DNA of 64,000 bases from Reticulitermes speratus (taxonomy: Eukaryota > Arthropoda > Insecta > Blattodea > Rhinotermitidae). How positions within the stretch are numbered: position 1 is the stretch's first letter; each line of letters opens with the position of its first letter. The stretch is taken from NCBI GenBank assembly GCA_021186555.1, contig JAJKFL010000014.1, positions 42,087,200-42,151,199 of the forward strand. Reading direction: 5' to 3'. The notes beneath the pieces were generated by a model. It searched no databases. It saw only the letters and a program-made list of their open reading frames with translations, and was not told the DNA's origin. Position numbers and translations under genes: made by a program. Below are positions 1 through 11,601 of the stretch, piece after piece.

Positions 1-3000
1 ACACACTCCGTCTCAGTTATACAAACCAGTCAGTTAATGCTGTACAGTGAAATAATCGCTGTTTGTTCTGAGATCCACACAAAACACATAAATACAGTCC
101 GTACCGCGCAGTAAACACACTCCGTCTCAGTTATACAAACCAGTCAGTTAATGCTGTACAGTGAAATAATCGCTGTTTGTTCTGAGATCCACACAAAACA
201 CATAAATACAGTCCGTACCGCGCAGTAAACACACTCCGTCTCAGTTATACAAACCAGTCAGTTAATGCTGTATAGTGAAATAATCGCTGTTTGTTCTGAG
301 ATCCACACAAAACACATAAATACAGTTCGTACCGCGCAGTAAACACACTCCGTCTCAGTTATACAAACCAGTCAGTTAATGCTGTACAGTGAAATAATCG
401 CTGTTTGTTCTGAGATCCACACAAAACACATAAATACAGTCCGTACCGCGCAGTAAACACACTCCGTCTCAGTTATACAAACCAGTCATTAATGCTGTAC
501 AGTGAAATAATCGCTGTTGTTCTGAGATCCACACAAAACACATAAATACAGTCCGTACCGCGCAGTAAACACACTCCGTCTCAGTTATACAAACCAGTCA
601 GTTAATGCTGTAACGTGAAATAATCGCTGTTGTTCTGAGATCCACAAAAACACATAAATACAGTCCGTACCGCGCAGTAAACACACTCCGTCTCAGTTAT
701 ACACACCAGTCAGTTAATGCTGTATAGTGAAATAATCGCTGTTTGTTCTGAGATCCACACAAAACACATAAATTCAGTCCGTACCGCGCAGTAAACACAC
801 TCCGTCTCAGTTATACAAACCAGTCAGTTAATGTACAGTGAAATAATCGCTGTTTGTTCTGAGATCACACAAAACACATAAATACAGTCCGTACCGCGCA
901 GTAAACACTCCGTCTCAGTTATACAAACCAGTCAGTTAATGCTTACAGTGAAATAATCGCTGTTTGTTCGAGATCCACACAAAACACATAAATACAGTCC
1001 GTACGCGCAGTAAACACACTCCGTCTCAGTTATACAAACCAGTCAGTTAATGTGTAAGTGAAATAATCGCTGTTTGTTCTGAGATCCACACAAACACAAA
1101 TACAGTCGTACCGCGCAGTAAACACACTCCGTCTCAGTTATACAAACCAGTCAGTTAAGCTGTACAGTGAAATAATCGCTGTTTGTTCTGAGATCCACAC
1201 AAAACACATAAATACAGTCCGTACCGCGCAGTAAACACACTCCGTCTCATTATACAAACCAGTCATTAATGCTTGACAGTGAATAATCGCTGTTTGTTCT
1301 GAGATCCACACAAAACACATAAATACAGTCCGTACCGCGCAGTAAACACACTCCGTCTCAGTTATACAAACCAGTCAGTTAATGCTGTATAGTGAAATAA
1401 TCGCTGTTTGTTCTGAGATCCACACAAAACACATAAATACAGTCGTACCGCGCAGTAAACACACTCCGTCTCAGTTATACACCAGTCAGTTAATGCTGTA
1501 TAGTGAAATAATCGCTGTTGTTCTGAGATCCACACAAAACATAAATCAGTCCGTACCGCGCAGTAAACACACTCCGTCTCAGTTATACAAACCAGTCAGT
1601 TAATGTACAGTGAAATAATCGCTGTTTGTTCTGAGATCCACACAAAACACATAAATACAGTCCGTACCGCGCAGTAAACACTCCGTCTCAGTTATACAAA
1701 CCAGTCAGTTAATGCTTAAGTGAAATAATCGCTGTTTGTTCTGAGATCCACACAAAACACATAAATACAGTCCGTACCGCGCAGTAAACACACTCCGTCT
1801 CAGTTATACAACCAGTCATTAATGTTGTAAGTGAAATAATCGCTGTTTGTTCTGAGATCCACACAAACACAAATCAGTCCGTACCGCGCAGTAAACACAC
1901 TCCGTCTCAGTTATACAACCAGTCAGTTAATGTACAGTGAAATAATCGCTGTTGTTCTGAGATCCACACAAAACACATAAATACAGTCCGTACCGCGCAG
2001 TAAACACACCGTCTCAGTTATACAAACATCAGTTAATGCTTGACAGTGAAATAATCGCTGTTTGTTCTGAGATCCACACAAACACATAAATACAGTCCGT
2101 ACCGCGCAGTAAACACACTCCGTCTCAGTTATACAAACCAGTCAGTTAATGTGTAAGTGAAATAATCGCTGTTTGTCTGAGATCCACACAAAACAATATC
2201 AGTCGTACCGCGCAGTAAACACACTCCGTCTCAGTTATACAAACAGTCAGTTAATGCTGTAAGTGAAATAATCGCTGTTGTTCTGAGATCCACACAAAAC
2301 ACATAAATACAGTCCGTACCGCGCAGTAAACACACTCCGTCTCAGTTATACAAACCAGTCAGTTAATGCTGACAGTGAAATAATCGCTGTTTGTTCTGAG
2401 ATCCACACAAAACACATAAATACAGTCCGTACCGCGCAGTAAACACACTCCGTCTCAGTTATACAAACCAGTCAGTTAATGCTGTATAGTGAAAAATCGC
2501 TGTTTGTTCTGAGATCCACACAAAACACATAAATACAGTCGTACCGCGCAGTAAACACACTCCGTCTCAGTTATACAACCAGTCATTAATGCTGTACAGT
2601 GAAATAATCGCTGTTTGTTCTGAGATCCACACAAAACACATAAATACAGTCCGTACCGCGCAGTAAACACACTCCGTCTCAGTTATACAAACCAGTCAGT
2701 TAATGCTTGACAGTGAAATAATCGCTGTTTGTTCTGAGATCCACACAAAACACATAAATACAGTCCGTACCGCGCAGTAAACACACTCCGTCTCAGTTAT
2801 ACAAACCAGTCAGTTAATGCTGTATAGTGAAATAATCGCTGTTTGTTCTGAGATCCACACAAAACACATAAATACAGTTCGTACCGCGCAGTAAACACAC
2901 TCCGTCTCAGTTATACAAACCAGTCAGTTAATGCTGTATAGTGAAATAATCGCTGTTTGTTCTGAGATCCACACAAAACACATAAATACAGTCCGTACCG

Positions 3001-4237
3001 CGCAGTAAACACACTCCGTCTCAGTTATACAAACCAGTCAGTTAATGCTGTACAGTGAAATAATCGCTGTTTGTTCTGAGATCCACACAAAACACATAAA
3101 TACAGTCCGTACCGCGCCAGTAAACACACTCCGTCTCAGTTATACAAACCAGTCAGTTAATGCTGTACAGTGAAATAATCGCTGTTTGTTCTGAGATCCA
3201 CACAAAACACATAAATACAGTCCGTACCGCGCAGTAAACACACTCCGTCTCAGTTATACAAACCAGTCAGTTAATGCTGTACAGTGAAATAATCGCTGTT
3301 TGTTCTGAGATCCACACAAAACACATAAATACAGTCCGTACCGCGCAGTAAACACACTCCGTCTCAGTTATACACACCAGTCAGTTAATGCTGTATAGTG
3401 AAATAATCGCTGTTTGTTCTGAGATCCACACAAAACACATAAATTCAGTCCGTACCGCGCAGTAAACACACTCCGTCTCAGTTATACAAACCAGTCAGTT
3501 AATGTACAGTGAAATAATCGCTGTTTGTTCTGAGATCCACACAAAACACATAAATACAGTCCGTACCGCGCAGTAAACACTCCGTCTCAGTTATACAAAC
3601 CAGTCAGTTAATGCTTGACAGTGAAATAATCGCTGTTTGTTCTGAGATCCACACAAAACACATAAATACAGTCCGTACCGCGCAGTAAACACACTCCGTC
3701 TCAGTTATACAAACCAGTCAGTTAATGTTGTACAGTGAAATAATCGCTGTTTGTTCTGAGATCCACACAACACACAAATACAGTCCGTACCGCGCAGTAA
3801 ACACACTCCGTCTCAGTTATACAAACCAGTCAGTTAATGCTTGACAGTGAAATAATCGCTGTTTGTTCTGAGATCCACACAAAACACATAAATACAGTCC
3901 GTACCGCGCAGTAAACACACTCCGTCTCAGTTATACAAACCAGTCAGTTAATGTTGTACAGTGAAATAATCGCTGTTTGTTCTGAGATCCACACAACACA
4001 CATAAATACAGTCCGTACCGCGCAGTAAACACACTCCGTCTCAGTTATACAAACCAATCAGTTAATGCTTGACAGTGAAATAATCGCTGTTTGTTCTGAG
4101 ATCCACACAAAACACATAAATACAGTCCGTACCGCGCAGTAAACACACTCCGTCTCAGTTATACAAACCAGTCAGTTAATGCTTGACAGTGAAATAATCG
4201 CTGTTTGTTCTGAGATCCACACAAAACACATAAATAC
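1..4237 (+). repeat. 114-bp tandem array A1, truncated by window start
   Basis: About 37 head-to-tail copies of a 114-bp unit. The period is read from TCCGTCTCAG at 7, 121 and 235. Landmarks in the unit are ACACACTCCGTCTCAG, GTCAGTTAATGCTGTACAG, AATAATCGCTGTTTGTTCTG and CCGTACCGCGCAGTAAAC. Copies from about 480 to 2640 carry many one- or two-base deletions, while 1-480 and 2670-4237 are clean. Short open frames here are by-products of the repeat, not genes. The array runs straight into the element end at 4238. Confidence 0.97.
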
Positions 4238-4321
4238 ACTGTGTGGGCAGAACGTAGAATTTGTGAATGTTAAACGTATCGATATATACAGTGAAGTAAC
4301 CACTGGGCATTAAAAGGTTAA
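4238..4321 (+). mobile_element. 3' end of piggyBac-like element carrying array A1
   Basis: The array stops in the middle of a unit and is followed by a unique segment beginning CACTGTGTGGGCAGAACG. It continues through a TTAAACGTATCGATATATAC block and ends GCATTAAAAGG-TTAA, with TTAA at 4318-4321. The same end, on one strand or the other, follows the arrays at 23171, 33457, 42782 and, as an array-free remnant, at 18791. The consensus end CTTTAAAGGG-TTAA matches the TTAA target and CCC-starting inverted repeat typical of piggyBac-like transposons. The superfamily call is an inference, because no transposase is present. Confidence 0.7.
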
Positions 4322-4795
4322 TGAAACTTTCCTAATATCCTAAATGATACTGATTAACGTTTAATTAGACATTCCAAACAGACTTTCAAAAGCAGGCCTA
4401 ATTGTATACAGACCGAAAATGTAAGTTATAGCCTACATTTGACAAGGCACGTTACGTTACGTTACTCGGTATAGTGACTAAGCAGAACCTTGAAAACTTG
4501 GTTCAATTCAGGGCAGCAGCAAAGACATTCTTCCTCTTCTCCAGAATTTTCAGACCGTCTGTGGGGCCCACCCAGACTCCTTCTCCCGACGGTTAACCGG
4601 CCGGCACTCTGTGAGACCAACCCCCCCCCCCCCCCCGGTCTAAAACCGAAGTTAAAAATGCGTGGACCTATACTTCCACTCCTCCATACGTCTTCATAAC
4701 GTACAAAGGGACTTTCCTTCCTCGGGGAGAATATCACAAAGGAATTATGTTGGAGGAGGTACATGTCATCGTCAACATACAGCCCCGTTGATATT
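4322..4795. other. Unique stretch with possible decayed SINE body
   Basis: No gene is seen. The part at 4500-4640 (TGGGGCCCACCCAGACTCC, then CCGGCCGGCACTCTGTGAG and a C tract at 4619-4637) resembles the 3' body of the SINE families at 12205 and 17205. No tRNA-like head is visible, so this is weak. Two overlapping open frames of 69 and 100 codons on opposite strands show no recognisable domain. Confidence 0.4.
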
Positions 4796-5065
4796 GGTAT
4801 TTACAATCAATGACTAACATATCAACATATTAACATATCAACATATTAACATCTCAACATATTTTCAACATATTATCAACATATTAACATATCAACATAT
4901 CAACATATTAACATAGCAACATATTAACATATCAACATATTAAATCTCAACATATTATCAACATATTAACATATCAATATATCAACATATCAACATATCA
5001 ATATATCAACATATTAACATATCAACATATCAACATATCAATATATCAACATATCACATTAAAGT
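4796..5065. repeat. AT-rich minisatellite
   Basis: Irregular tandem array built from ATCAACAT, ATTAACAT and ATCAATAT blocks of about 9-18 bp. It contains no coding potential. The low complexity suggests slippage expansion. Confidence 0.92.
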
Positions 5066-5337
5066 ATTGTGATGTTGCATACGTAGTAGCTAAAATAAGA
5101 TTACAGTTGTAGATATATATGACACTGAATTGCTACAATGATAGCTACAATTAGCTATTGGTAACAGGACGCTTGTTTCGAAAGATTTCAGGCTCCCACC
5201 GCTTTGTTCCCGGCATTCTTCCTGGACTGCTTGACCCCTGAAGATGGGAAAGACAGGTTGTCCCGAAACGTCAGTAACCAACTACCAACATACGAAGCGT
5301 AACTTTCCACAAGAGTAAAGGCTTGGTTCATCGGCTG
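5066..5337 (+). mobile_element. Penelope-like element tail with hammerhead-like motif
   Basis: The segment ends in a hammerhead-type motif: CTGAAGA at 5238-5244, a GGGA/TCCC stem II, then GAAAC at 5265-5269 followed by GTC. The stem I partners (TGACCC before the core, AGTAA after it) no longer pair well, so this copy looks decayed. Such motifs are known from Penelope-like retroelements. No reverse transcriptase or GIY-YIG coding remains here. Element boundaries are not defined. Confidence 0.45.
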
Positions 5338-5353
5338 CCCCTCTTTTTTTTAA

Positions 5354-5632
5354 AGGCCCCGCAGCAGATGCTACGGACGCACCGCAGCCTTAAGGCTTTT
5401 TGTGCAACCCTGTGATGAAGATGAAGAGAAAGATGATCAATTTTTTTCATTTTTCCAAGTAATGGAGCACTGGTGGAATGAAATTGACAGGGGAAACCCG
5501 AAGTACTGGGGAAAAAATCTGTCCCAGTGCCACTTTGTCCACCACAAATCCCACGGACTGACCTGAGATCGAACCCGGCCCTCCGCGATGAGAGGCCGGC
5601 GACTAACTACCTGAGCCATGGCACGCACGGCC
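5354..5632 (-). mobile_element. SINE-A (D1 tail), full length
   Basis: Reverse strand: a tRNA-like head beginning near GGCCGTGCCATGGCTCAGG, with a B-box-like CCGGGTTCGATC region. Then a conserved body (AGTGGCACTGGGACAG, CCACCAGTGCTCCATTAC) and the D1 tail (AAGGCTGCGGTGCGTCCGTA, GCAGCAG). It matches the copies at 25917, 27495 and 37982. Polymerase III-derived and non-coding; the short open frames in it are spurious. Confidence 0.88.
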
Positions 5633-6119
5633 TTATTACAAGTGTTACTTTCGTCCATTATTTGTCTACAGTCACGACTGGAAAGCGACACAGTGACAAA
5701 CCTCGTAAGTGAAGGACAACAGATATCAGGCTCAAAAATAAGAATTATAAAGAAGTCTAAAAACGTTCAAACTCTAACTTCACAACTTTCGAGAATTGAA
5801 CTTGCTCGTATACAAACGTACAGTTGACAATTTGCGCACTCAAATTTCCGACTTGCGCAAAATTTGACTTGTGCGAGACCTTCAGGAACATCACTATCGA
5901 TACGTACGTTCTGGCGTGCCTGTAGTGCCGGATTAACTTCAGTGATGTGGATTTATTTAATACATGACACACCTCCTGCAGTCTGCTTTGTTTGGGGGGC
6001 TTTCCGCAGAAGATGCGAATATTTTATTCTGTTGGCTCCGATACACGACACCCACAAACACAGTGACCCGATCGTCCTTGGATTGAGACACGCACTAAGG
6101 ACCTGCCACTAGCAGCTGC
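5633..6119. other. Unique stretch, nothing recognised
   Basis: Three overlapping short open frames (69-84 codons) on both strands show no domain, no codon pattern and no splice context that I can support. A short inverted pair near 5830-5870 (around CAATTTGCGCA and TTGCGCAAAATTTG) hints at a decayed transposon. Confidence 0.4.
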
Positions 6120-6418
6120 AAGCAAAGCAATCCCATTACAGGCCTGGACAGGACCTGAGGTTTCCAGGAGGTTGAGGCTCCCAGATTTCTAGACAATCAG
6201 CATATGAAGGTCGTAAGGTTGTCAGCCCTACGCACCGGCCGCCTTTACCCCCCAGGCAATATTCCTGGTACTCATTTCTGTTACAGGCTGAGTCGACCCC
6301 AGAGCCATAATGCAACCGAAAGGATTATGTCAATTACACCATCGAAAATCGAACCCGCGACCTTCGGGCTTGTAGAGCAGTGCCTCAACCAACTGCGCCA
6401 CCGCGTGCCACACCAGCT
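6120..6418 (-). mobile_element. SINE-F, tRNA-headed
   Basis: Reverse strand: the head GTGGCACGCGGTGGCGCAG is followed by GGTTGAGGCACTGCTCTAC and the B box GCGGGTTCGATTTTCG, a clear tRNA-like polymerase III promoter. The body contains CCATAATGCAACC and GGCGGCCGGTGCG complements. It is a different family from SINE-A, and the only copy in this window. The 3' boundary is uncertain. Confidence 0.7.
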
Positions 6419-6830
6419 GCGAAAATAATTTTAATTTGTATAAATCACATTTATTATGTAAGACATGTTTCAATCGTATTTTAAGCATAAGTTTTCAAAA
6501 ACAGTACAAGTTGTGCCTTTATACACAAATTACATCAACAACGCAGCCTACTGCAGACTGTGGAACGTTGTAAATAGCGGCTTGTTACTGGCAGTTGGTT
6601 TTAAATATGGCGTATTGTGCTGTCTGAAGATGGTACGTTTGTGCCGAAACATGTCGCAGCTACTTGTATAACACTTATATGTAACTAATATTGTGAATTT
6701 GGTTGGTACAATAAATTGAATATATTGATCTAAAAATATACGGAATGGACAAGCTAAAAATAATTTTAGGCGAGTTCTAAACCCAGTACAAAACCAAAAT
6801 AATGATTTACTGGTCCTCTGTGTCCACAAA
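6419..6830 (+). mobile_element. Penelope-like element fragment, family P1
   Basis: About 330 bp shared, in opposite orientation, with 35520-35850. Both contain a conserved stretch reading GCCTACTGCAGACTGTGG, TAGCGGCTTGTTACTGGC, TTTAAATATGGCGTATTG, then the hammerhead at 6619-6660, then an AT-rich end with AAAAATATACGGAATGGAC. A frame across it gives CRLWNVVNSGLLLAVGFKYG in both copies, but it is too short to call a protein domain. Non-autonomous or truncated copy. Confidence 0.6.
6619..6660 (+). ncRNA. Hammerhead-type ribozyme motif (P1 copy 1)
   Basis: The order fits a type I hammerhead. Stem I 5' strand GCTGT (6619-6623), core CTGAAGA (6624-6630), stem II GGTAC/GTGCC, core GAAA, palindromic stem III ACATGT, cleavage triplet GTC ending at 6655, stem I 3' strand GCAGC (6656-6660). 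GCTGT and GCAGC pair over five bases, one of them a wobble. One extra base sits between the core and stem II. A two- or three-base stem III without a loop would favour a dimer, as known for Penelope-like ribozymes. Activity is not shown. Confidence 0.65.
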
Positions 6831-6927
6831 ATGTTTAGATACGAACTGAAGGGTTTTTATTTCTCAACATTTTCTCTTTGTTTACCAGACGCTATATGCA
6901 TGCTACGTGTAAATGTCATTTGGATAA

Positions 6928-8880
6928 GTGTAACAATTCAGTTCCTACCTCGCAGAGAACACACCGTGTCTCCATTACAAATACCAACCGGTTAATGCTG
7001 TACACAGGAATAATCTCCGTTCGGATAACAGTGTAACAATTCAGTTCCTACCTCGCAGAGAGCACACCGTGTCTCCATTACAAATACCAACCGGTTAATG
7101 CTGTACAGAGGAATAATCTCCGTTCGGATAACAGTGTAACAATTCAGTTCCTACCTCGCAGAGAGCACACCGTGTCTCCATTACAAATACCAACCGGTTA
7201 ATGCTGTACAGAGGAATAATCTCCGTTCGGATAACAGTGTAACAATTCAGTTCCTACCTCGCAGAGAGCACACCGTGTCTCCATTACAAATACCAACCGG
7301 TTAATGCTGTACAGAGGAATAATCTCCGTTCGGATAACAGTGTAACAATTCAGTTCCTACCTCGCAGAGAGCACACCGTGTCTCCATTACAAATACCAAC
7401 CGGTTAATGCTGTACACAGGAATAATCTCCGTTCGGATAACAGTGTAACAATTCAGTTCCTACCTCGCAGAGAGCACACCGTGTCTCCATTACAAATACC
7501 AACCGGTTAATGCTGTACAGAGGAATAATCTCCGTTCGGATAACAGTGTAACAATTCAGTTCCTACCTCGCAGAGAGCACACCGTGTCTCCATTACAAAT
7601 ACCAACCGGTTAATGCTGTACACAGGAATAATCTCCGTTCGGATAACAGTGTAACAATTCAGTTCCTACCTCGCAGAGAGCACACCGTGTCTCCATTACA
7701 AATACCAACCGGTCAATGCTGTACAGAGGAATAATCTCCGTTCGGATAACAGTGTAACAAATCAGTTCCTACCTCGCAGAGAGCACACCGTGTCTCCATT
7801 ACAAATACCAACCGGTTAATGCTGTACACAGGAATAATCTCCGTTCGGATAACAGTGTAACAATTCAGTTCCTACCTCGCAGAGAGCACACCGTGTCTCC
7901 ATTACAAATACCAACCGGTTAATGCTGTACACAGGAATAATCTCCGTTCGGATAACAGTGTAACAATTCAGTTCCTACCTCGCAGAGAGCACACCGTGTC
8001 TCCATTACAAATACCAACCGGTTAATGCTGTACAGAGGAATAATCTCCGTTCGGATAACAGTGTAACAATTCAGTTCCTACCTCGCAGAGAGCACACCGT
8101 GTCTCCATTACAAATACCAACCGGTTAATGCTGTACACAGGAATAATCTCCGTTCGGATAACAGTGTAACAATTCAGTTCCTACCTCGCAGAGAGCACAC
8201 CGTGTCTCCATTACAAATACCAACCGGTTAATGCTGTACACAGGAATAATCTCCGTTCGGATAACAGTGTAACAATTCAGTTCCTACCTCGCAGAGAGCA
8301 CACCGTGTCTCCATTACAAATACCAACCGGTTAATGCTGTACAGAGGAATAATCTCCGTTCGGATAACAGTGTAACAATTCAGTTCCTACCTCGCAGAGA
8401 GCACACCGTGTCTCCATTACAAATACCAACCGGTTAATGCTGTACACAGGAATAATCTCCGTTCGGATAACAGTGTAACAATTCAGTTCCTACCTCGCAG
8501 AGAGCACACCGTGTCTCCATTACAAATACCAACCGGTCAATGCTGTACAGAGGAATAATCTCCGTTCGGATAACAGTGTAACAAATCAGTTCCTACCTCG
8601 CAGAGAGCACACCGTGTCTCCATTACAAATACCAACCGGTTAATGCTGTAGACAAATAATCGCTGTTCTTTCGGATAACATTGTAAAAATCCAGTTCCTA
8701 CCTCGCAGAGAGCACACCGTGTCTCCATTACAAATACCAACCGGTTAATGCTGTACAGAGGAATAATCTCCGTTCGGATAACAGTGTAACAATTCAGTTC
8801 CTACCTCGCAGAGAGCACACCGTGTCTCCATTACAAATACCAACCGGTTAATGCTGTACAGAGGAATAATCGCTTTTCGT
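6928..8880 (+). repeat. 103-bp tandem array, sister of the 114-bp family
   Basis: About 19 copies with a period of 103 bp (TCGGATAACA at 7021 and 7124). The unit shares ordered landmarks with the 114-bp unit: CGCAG, CACAC, GTCTC, TTACAAATACCA versus TTATACAAACCA, then GGTTAATGCTGTACAG and AATAATC. Units vary at ACAGAGG/ACACAGG. A unit at 8640-8690 (AATAATCGCTGTTCTTTCGG) is intermediate between the two families. No TTAA-type ends were found beside this array. Confidence 0.95.
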
Positions 8881-9236
8881 TCGTCAACGTAGTCAGAACA
8901 GGACAGACAAAGTTGGAAGTTCGATCACAGAGGTGACAGTGTCAGGCGAAAGTGCATTATCACAAACCCGGGGGGGGGGGGCAGAAACAAAAGACGGAAG
9001 CAGTTCCCCAGCATCCTAATGCGACAGCGACACAGTGATCAGGAAGGTATTGTATTCTAGCGTCGTCAGACTCACAATGCGACATGAATGAACAAGTGAA
9101 GGGAAACGCGAAGCCGTCATGTAAGTAAAACCCGATTCCATAAACATCTTTACAATTTACTGCATGTGCTCTTATAGTAAGTGTAACAAAGTGCCACTAA
9201 CGGGAAAAGAAATATACAGGGAATTGTACTAAATCC
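8881..9236. other. Unique stretch with G tract
   Basis: Unrecognised sequence with a G homopolymer of about 12 bases at 8971-8982. No gene, no repeat homology elsewhere in the window. Its right edge is the target-site copy of the SINE at 9237. Confidence 0.4.
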
Positions 9237-9558
9237 GTTGCCCTCGGTGGACTAGTGGTTAGCGTGCTCGCCACTGGACCCAAGGTTCGCGGGTTCGATC
9301 CCGGCCGAGGTCGATGGATTTTTTAAAGGGTGAAAAGAACCTTACATGAATTAAAAATGTTTTCGTAAGCAAAATTCAGCGGCCATTTCTCACCCAAGTC
9401 TCCTGACTGACTGCTAGAGGGCTCTGACAGTCATATCAGGATGAGTAGAAACTTGTGCAGTCAGTGGACTGGTCACTCACTACGAATGCACACTTCCAGA
9501 CCAAGAAACCTCTGAAAGGAGGCCATATGCTCCGTAAGGAGCGACAGGAAGAAGTAAG
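9237..9558 (+). mobile_element. SINE-G with near-complete tRNA head and 12-bp TSD
   Basis: The head at 9241-9312 folds with a seven-pair acceptor-like stem (CCTCGGT with GCCGAGG). It has an A box TGGACTAGTGGTTAGC and a B box GCGGGTTCGATCCCG. The body from 9363 on (TTTCGTAAGCAAAATTCAGC, CACCCAAGTCTCCTGA, GCAGTCAGTGG, CACACTTCCAGACCA) is shared with the SINE at 18838, which has a different head. A perfect target-site duplication TGTACTAAATCC flanks it at 9225-9236 and 9559-9570. The head could be miscalled as a functional tRNA gene. Confidence 0.88.
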
Positions 9559-9570
9559 TGTACTAAATCC

Positions 9571-10423
9571 ATAAATAGTACAATATGTAGCAAAATGACA
9601 GTTATACGAGTAATATTAAAGCTAAAACGAATAGCATGATTAATTCCACAAAGTCTCCAGACCGAAACGTCGGCACAGAATTACCATTCTACGCTGCGTA
9701 ATATCCCAAAACGCAGATATCAACTTGCAGTTTGGTTCACAGTTTTGTACACTGAACGACATGGCCACCAATTCCAAGGACATCGTAACAGCTGCTTCTT
9801 CTTACACGCCAGCTAACACAATATAAGGCAGAAAAAAACAGCCAATAACATATTAGACACAGCAAATATTTTAAGTCATGAAGATCAACAGACTTGGCAG
9901 CTAAATGTGAACTAATACTAATTCCAACAGGTACAGCCGCAAATAAAACAAACTGGTTTCGATAATGTGTACGATCACACGTTAACACCGACGTTTCGAA
10001 GTTACGTGCTGCATTCATATTCAGAGTGAGTAATTTCGCCCAGATAGCCAAAAAACTGATTATGACCAATTCCGACACTGTGATATGGAACAAACATGTT
10101 ACACTGAAACGACGGTGTCAATGTACGATCGTACACTTTGTCAAAACACACAACACAACCTCGTGTTATCAATACAACCGCGAAGACCTGAAAACTGTAA
10201 CATATAGGCAAGGTAATTTACCAATGTTGTAGTAGTCGTTTTCTCACTGCAAAGTGGACTAAAATTTAAAATTACTTCTTCTCGGCCATTTTGCTTACAA
10301 ATGTCGTTACCATTTCGTTCGGCAGCCAAAAGCCACAGGGCGGCTGAACTCCCTCCACGACCTTGCCGTACTTTAGGTACCACATTTTTAATACACAAAA
10401 TCTACATTAATCCACAAAATACA
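9571..10423. other. Unique stretch with decayed ribozyme-element tail
   Basis: Around 9657-9672 the sequence CAGACCGAAACGTCGGCAC is the 3' half of a hammerhead-like motif without its CTGA half, so a Penelope-like remnant is likely. The rest, including open frames of 118, 85, 69 and 68 codons on both strands, shows no recognisable protein domain. Confidence 0.4.
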
Positions 10424-11600
10424 TTCATGTGTTTTGTGTGGATCTCAGAACAAACAGCGATTATTTCACTGTACAGCATTAACTGACTGGTTTGTATAAC
10501 TGAGACGGAGTGTGTTTACTGCGCGGTACGGACTGTATTTATGTGTTTTGTGTGGATCTCAGAACAAACAGCGATTATTTCACTGTACAGCATTAACTGA
10601 CTGGTTTGTATAACTGAGACGGAGTGTGTTTACTGCGCGGTACGGACTGTATTTATGTGTTTTGTGTGGATCTCAGAACAAACAGCGATTATTTCACTGT
10701 ACAGCATTAACTGATTGGTTTGTATAACTGAGACGGAGTGTGTTTACTGCGCGGTACGGACTGTATTTATGTGTTTTGTGTGGATCTCAGAACAAACAGC
10801 GATTATTTCACTGTACAACATTAACTGACTGGTTTGTATAACTGAGACGGAGTGTGTTTACTGCGCGGTACGGACTGTATTTATGTGTTTTGTGTGGATC
10901 TCAGAACAAACAGCGATTATTTCACTGTACAGCATTAACTGACTGGTTTGTATAACTGAGACGGAGTGTGTTTACTGCGCGGTACGGACTGTATTTATGT
11001 GTTTTGTGTGGATCTCAGAACAAACAGCGATTATTTCACTGTACAACATTAACTGACTGGTTTGTATAACTGAGACGGAGTGTGTTTACTGCGCGGTACG
11101 GACTGTATTTATGTGTTTTGTGTGGATCTCAGAACAAACAGCGATTATTTCACTGTACAACATTAACTGACTGGTTTGTATAACTGAGACGGAGTGTGTT
11201 TACTGCGCGGTACGGACTGTATTTATGTGTTTTGTGTGGATCTCAGAACAAACAGCGATTATTTCACTGTACAACATTAACTGACTGGTTTGTATAACTG
11301 AGACGGAGTGTGTTTACTGCGCGGTACGGACTGTATTTATGTGTTTTGTGTGGATCTCAGAACAAACAGCGATTATTTCACTGTACAACATTAACTGACT
11401 GGTTTGTATAACTGAGACGGAGTGTGTTTACTGCGCGGTACGGACTGTATTATGTGTTTTGTGTGGATCTCAGAACAAACAGCGATTATTTCACTGTACC
11501 AGCATTAACTGACTGGTTTGTATAATTGAGACGGAGTGTGTTTACTGCGCGGTACGACCTGAATATTTAAATACAACTCACCCTAAATTTAGTCTTTAAA
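10424..11600 (-). repeat. 114-bp array A2 with its piggyBac-like 5' end
   Basis: Ten reverse-oriented 114-bp units. At the right edge they pass into the element's 5' end (complement of the GAATATTTAAATA block) and stop at AGTCTTTAAA (11590-11600), directly against the head of the SINE-A copy at 11602. The expected GGG-TTAA is therefore missing. The left edge also lacks the CACTGTGTGGGCAG end. Truncated on both sides. Confidence 0.92.
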
Positions 11601-11601
11601 C

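Noticed and set aside
1..4237. CRISPR array
   Set aside because: Regular repeats, but the whole 114-bp unit is conserved, so there are no variable spacers. The surrounding sequence is animal transposon DNA.
9241..9312. Functional tRNA gene
   Set aside because: It has a good acceptor stem and A and B boxes, but it is the 5' part of a SINE with a 12-bp target duplication. One T-stem pair and the anticodon stem are poor.
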